Below, piece after piece: positions 60,885 through 64,000 of a DNA stretch of 64,000 nt. The translations under genes and the position numbers were made by a program. Each line of letters starts with the position of its first letter. The first letter of the stretch is position 1. Source of the DNA: Gloeotrichia echinulata CP02 (lineage in GTDB: Bacteria > Cyanobacteriota > Cyanobacteriia > Cyanobacteriales > Nostocaceae); NCBI GenBank assembly GCA_038087035.1, contig CP051187.1, positions 2,857,001-2,921,000 of the forward strand, given 5' to 3'. Below the pieces are notes generated by a model, which saw nothing but the letters and a program-made list of their open reading frames with translations, was not told the DNA's origin and made no database searches.

Positions 60885-61703
60885 TTAATTTTCTGGTTTT
60901 CTGCCAAATAAATCTAGTTGAGAAGTAGTTCGCAAAAGTCTTGCACCTTCAGCAGATGTATCAACTCGGCGAGCGCGATTTGCTTCGTCCATCTGCTGAG
61001 AAATATTTGCTAAATTTAAATTAGAGTATTGCAAAGACTGATTTGTTTGTATTGTCTGAGCAAAGGTTTCCGCGACAATTTTTGTTTGCTCTTGTTGAAT
61101 TTTTAGGGTTTGTTGTTGGTTGCTATTTATCAGCTGTGATAAATAAGACAAGCCAGATCCAGTAAGATTAATTCCACCTCCTGCTCCTGTTGCATTAGCA
61201 AGAGAGTTAATTTGGTTGAGAATATTGTTGGAATCTTTATTGGATTGATCAGTTAATTTTTCCAGATTTTTTATAATTTGCTCAGTATTTAATAACTTAT
61301 TTTTTGAACGATTTTGTCCACCTGAACCCAGAACGCCTTCAACTGCTCCACGGGTAATTGAACGATTGATTTCATTACTAACTAAAGCGGAACGCACAGC
61401 CGAATTATTTTCAAATTTATCTGAGGTAGAAGTGAGCATATTTTCATTTTGTTCGCGAAATCTCTTGCCGGCAGTAATAGGATTTGGTATATTTACTTGT
61501 CCTGTGGCATTATATATTGCAGTTTGAGCCTGCGGTTCTACAGACTTTAAGTTTTCTTGAATATTAGTCTTGAGGTAGTTTTGTAAATCTACAGAGTATG
61601 ACTGAAAATCAGTCCATACTCTTCCTAATTGAGCCATTGCGGGTAGCATTGCCAGAAATGCTAGTGAAAAAGTCAAAAGGGTAGTTTTATACATATTATT
61701 CAT
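60885..61703 (-). CDS. VirB5/TrbJ-like secreted T4SS protein
   Basis: From MNNMYKTTLLTFSLAFLAML the product is 272 aa with a signal peptide (cleavage near AMA-QL). A mainly helical, Gln/Asn-rich periplasmic domain follows (VWTDFQSYSVDLQNYLKTNI, KIVAETFAQTIQTNQSLQYS), ending in coil. VirB5 pilus-tip proteins and TrbJ have this look. An in-frame ATG at 61820 would add 39 residues translated from STRR heptamers and is surely not used. Its position between VirB4-like and VirB6-like genes supports the call. Confidence 0.6.
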   Translation of the reverse strand: MNNMYKTTLLTFSLAFLAMLPAMAQLGRVWTDFQSYSVDLQNYLKTNIQENLKSVEPQAQTAIYNATGQVNIPNPITAGKRFREQNENMLTSTSDKFENNSAVRSALVSNEINRSITRGAVEGVLGSGGQNRSKNKLLNTEQIIKNLEKLTDQSNKDSNNILNQINSLANATGAGGGINLTGSGLSYLSQLINSNQQQTLKIQQEQTKIVAETFAQTIQTNQSLQYSNLNLANISQQMDEANRARRVDTSAEGARLLRTTSQLDLFGRKPEN

Positions 61704-61800
61704 GGTGACTGGGGACTGGGGATTGGTGATTGGGGATTGGTGATTGGTGATTGAGAAGAAAAACAAATGACAAATGACCAATGACCAATGACCAATGACA
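61704..61800. repeat. STRR heptamer arrays (TTGGTCA and GGGGATT)
   Basis: TTGGTCA-type heptamers (as CATTGACCAATGACC on this strand) and GGGGATTGGTGATTG units occupy the short spacer between the VirB4-like and VirB5-like genes. The repeats are STRR2- and STRR1-like. Confidence 0.8.
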
Positions 61801-61809
61801 AATGACAAA

Positions 61810-64000
61810 TTAACTTCCACGCAATAAATTGACTAACTGACGAGCAAAAACAGAAATTGCTTCATATTTATCGCTGTAATTTTGCATTGCTTTTTGGCGT
61901 GCGGTCTGTTCATGGGGATTGTTTGCGACTACGGCTAATTGCTCGTAACCTGGATAGTAACGACAGAAGGTATAAAGACCATTATCATCTAACAGCCATT
62001 GGCTATAAATATCTTCTTTGCGAGGGAAAAAACTTTCTGTGGCGTTGCGAGCAATAATTTCGCGGGGATATTTTAAAATGTTGACGAAACTATCAACTGC
62101 AACTGGCTGAATTCGACCGATTAATCTGGTTGTGAGGTTTTGTAAAATTTTCGATGCAGCTTTAGATTTAGCAATGGTGTCTGGATCTTGTGCTGATAAA
62201 ATAACTCTAATACCTGCTTTGGCACCGTTAGCACAAATTCTGCCAACTAAGTCAGAAATCTGCTCAAATTCAAAGAGAATTGGGGCTTCGTCGATAAAGA
62301 ATATGGAGGCTGGACTGCTTAATGCACGTCGCAATGCTGCTGAATAAGCACTCAAAGATAGCACTGCTGCATCTTCACTATCTGAAAGATTTCTCAGCGC
62401 AAATACCAAAAGTTGAGCATCGGTGGGAAAGCTAGATGGTGCAGAAATAGCTTGTCCCACACGACTAGAAAGCCAAAATTTTAGGCGTAACTGAATTTGA
62501 CTCAGAGCATCTTCAACCCTACCACTGATAGATTCTATCTCCAGATGTTCTGGTGAGCAAAAATAAAGAAAATCTCTTAATGTAGGAGTTTTTTGCCAAG
62601 CCTGAGAACCAAATCCGCCTAACATCGCCTCTCGATATCTCTGCTGTATCCCATTATCAGCAAAGAAGGCTCCTAAAGCTAAATTAAGAATTGACCTGAC
62701 AGTTTGCGATAGTAGCTGATTTTCGGTGGATGACCCTAAAACCATTGTCATTAGGGCTGATTCTAAAAATACAGTATAATCGAGCAGGCGATCGCGCTGT
62801 TGTTCTGGGTCGAGTGAACGCAAATCTGGTTGTTCAAATAAGTTATTAGATTGTTTAGAAATATCAAAATATGCGCCATTAGCCTCCATAAATTCTGTGT
62901 AATCTGTGAAGGTAGAAGTACCATCTGGTTTGGGGAAATCTAACGCTACAACAGGAATACCATAAGCCAAAGCCTGTGTTAAAATCCCAGACACCAACAC
63001 CGATTTTCCTGCACGAGTTGTGGCAAATAGTGCTAAATTTTTGTGTTGGGTAAACAAATCTAAATGTACTGGTGTTCCTCCTTCTTCAGCAATCAACTCA
63101 AAGCCTTGATTGTCCCCTTTTTTAGTGATTACTAAAGGCATTAATCCGGGAACTTCACTAGTTAAATATAGTTGGCGACGATTAAAAGGTCTGACTAACA
63201 AACCCTCCCAAACTATCGGTAAAGATTGCAGCCAAATCTTCCAAGTATATTCTGTTTCTCTAATTACCTTTGCTGGACGTTGAAAACAGTTTTCAATATA
63301 TCTTGTGGCTTCATCTAATTGCTCAACAGTGCGACGATGGACAAAAATAGCTATTCCTGTATATATAGGTACTGCACCTTCATATAATTGCTCTTGTGCT
63401 GCTACTGATTTCTTTAACTTTAATTGAGCGTTAACATCAATAGTTTTACTCTTTTCTTGCGCCATAAGTGCTGTCATATTTGACTGTTTTAACACTCTTT
63501 GCAAAGTAGTTTTCACCAATGCGGGATTGGCTGCAGTCAATTGACAAAAAATCTCCGTATCTACCACATTTTCTCTTGCCAAAAGTTCCCATAAATACCG
63601 GAGTTGAGCAGATTTATTCTTCCAGCCTCCAGGTTTTTCCATAAATGTCAAAGCGCCAATATAGCGATTATTAACATTAACCCAGCGACGATCTGCAGCA
63701 GGTACACCAGATTCCATTAGCAAAGTTGTACTGTGGAGATTTTCTATCAGTAGTTTGCTACTAGATAAATCTGAATAAACTTGTTCGTGCAGTCCCTCTT
63801 CGTCTAAAGTCATTAATTGGGGAATATCTATTGGTGGTGTATCATTAAATCTTCTCCAGGCTTCTCCCCAAAGTTCCTCAGCAGTTAAAGGCTTGATATC
63901 CAAACCCATTTTGTTAGATAAAATTTGTTCCCAACGGGAAAAACCTTGTTTGTAAGCATTGGTGATAATGGCTTCTAAGCGCTGGTTTTCTACTTCTGCA
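61810..64000 (-). CDS. VirB4-like T4SS/conjugation ATPase (5'-partial)
   Basis: The frame is open to the window edge; upstream of the first ATG (63909) it continues with AEVENQRLEAIITNAYKQGF, so the true start lies beyond 64000. At least 729 residues are present. Visible are the Walker A loop ATTRAGKSVLVSGILTQALA, a DFPKPDG loop following it, and Walker B SSPASIFFIDEAPILFEFEQ. The late motif is GAKAGIRVILSAQDPDTIAK. VirB4/TraC ATPases power pilus assembly and DNA transfer. The other six genes follow on the same strand. A relaxase, VirB11 and coupling protein are not within the window. Confidence 0.85.
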   Translation of the reverse strand, partial: AEVENQRLEAIITNAYKQGFSRWEQILSNKMGLDIKPLTAEELWGEAWRRFNDTPPIDIPQLMTLDEEGLHEQVYSDLSSSKLLIENLHSTTLLMESGVPAADRRWVNVNNRYIGALTFMEKPGGWKNKSAQLRYLWELLARENVVDTEIFCQLTAANPALVKTTLQRVLKQSNMTALMAQEKSKTIDVNAQLKLKKSVAAQEQLYEGAVPIYTGIAIFVHRRTVEQLDEATRYIENCFQRPAKVIRETEYTWKIWLQSLPIVWEGLLVRPFNRRQLYLTSEVPGLMPLVITKKGDNQGFELIAEEGGTPVHLDLFTQHKNLALFATTRAGKSVLVSGILTQALAYGIPVVALDFPKPDGTSTFTDYTEFMEANGAYFDISKQSNNLFEQPDLRSLDPEQQRDRLLDYTVFLESALMTMVLGSSTENQLLSQTVRSILNLALGAFFADNGIQQRYREAMLGGFGSQAWQKTPTLRDFLYFCSPEHLEIESISGRVEDALSQIQLRLKFWLSSRVGQAISAPSSFPTDAQLLVFALRNLSDSEDAAVLSLSAYSAALRRALSSPASIFFIDEAPILFEFEQISDLVGRICANGAKAGIRVILSAQDPDTIAKSKAASKILQNLTTRLIGRIQPVAVDSFVNILKYPREIIARNATESFFPRKEDIYSQWLLDDNGLYTFCRYYPGYEQLAVVANNPHEQTARQKAMQNYSDKYEAISVFARQLVNLLRGS

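Noticed and set aside
61704..61820. N-terminal extension of the VirB5-like protein (ATG 61820)
   Set aside because: The extra residues come from STRR heptamers and would mask the signal peptide starting at 61703.

Overview
The window is chromosomal-type DNA of a cyanobacterium, most likely a filamentous heterocyst-former (Nostocales: Nostoc, Tolypothrix, Scytonema or relatives). The evidence is the very frequent HIP1 octamer GCGATCGC, heptameric STRR repeats (GGGGATT, TTGGTCA, TGCCCCA, GTTAGGA types), several short palindromic repeat families, and gene families typical of these organisms: slr1658/slr1659-type regulators, a vMAP/AAA-like NTPase, DUF4336, DUF1838, a Tat-exported vanadium haloperoxidase and a PEP-CTERM remnant. 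No rRNA, convincing tRNA, CRISPR array or phage structural gene was seen.

Layout. 1-4.6 kb: mnmA, an SPOR-like secreted protein, the bifunctional NAD(P)HX repair enzyme nnr and a small membrane protein. 4.6-6.3 kb: a graveyard of mobile DNA (a 119-bp MITE, a GAF/PAS kinase fragment, half an ISL3 element joined to a 196-bp element, a truncated Rpn-like gene). 6.4-11.3 kb: a membrane GTPase, a papain-like C1 peptidase with an acidic repeat tail, an aldo/keto reductase. 11.3-14.8 kb: a second Rpn-like nuclease, MITEs, a headless PEP-CTERM gene, and a toxin-antitoxin patch (hicAB with a stop in hicA, a DUF2442 gene, a PIN-toxin pair). 15-18.7 kb: an M4 (protealysin-like) peptidase and three tandem paralogous secreted proteins built from one repeated module. 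19-21.5 kb: an slr1658/slr1659/histidine kinase/NarL-regulator cluster that is decaying through 196-bp and 67-bp insertions. 21.6-33.2 kb: DUF4336, a sugar-nucleotide epimerase, a group II intron-like relic, the haloperoxidase, a membrane-protein gene split by a 793-bp ISL3-derived unit, a frameshifted glycosyltransferase, a complete IS630 element, and a two-gene unit encoding a ketoacyl synthase III/haem-oxygenase-like fusion plus an unknown membrane-associated protein. 33.7-45.2 kb: hisC, a vMAP NTPase, small secreted proteins, repeats, a VOC protein, DUF1838, SH3, TerB-like and deacetylase genes. 45.6-55.7 kb: gyrA, lnt, a UbiA-type phosphoribosyltransferase, an SMR-type carrier, a GT-C glycosyltransferase, a HAD phosphatase and prs. 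55.9-64 kb: a minus-strand operon resembling a type IV secretion/conjugation apparatus (VirB4, VirB5-like, VirB6-like, two VirB8-like, VirB10 and VirB9-like), running off the right edge.

The most notable points are: (1) a 196-bp element family (five copies) sharing the ends of an ISL3 element, with two nearly identical copies each fused to a complementary half of one ISL3 transposase; (2) a 67-bp element that breaks a histidine kinase and whose removal with one TA restores the frame exactly; (3) the KAS III/haem-oxygenase-like fusion gene, translationally coupled to an unrecognised gene; (4) a plausible polyprenyl-phosphoribose glycosylation cassette next to the PRPP synthase gene; (5) the tandem secreted-module family next to a thermolysin-like protease; (6) the T4SS-like operon. 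Gene names come from motif recognition by eye; no database search was run.
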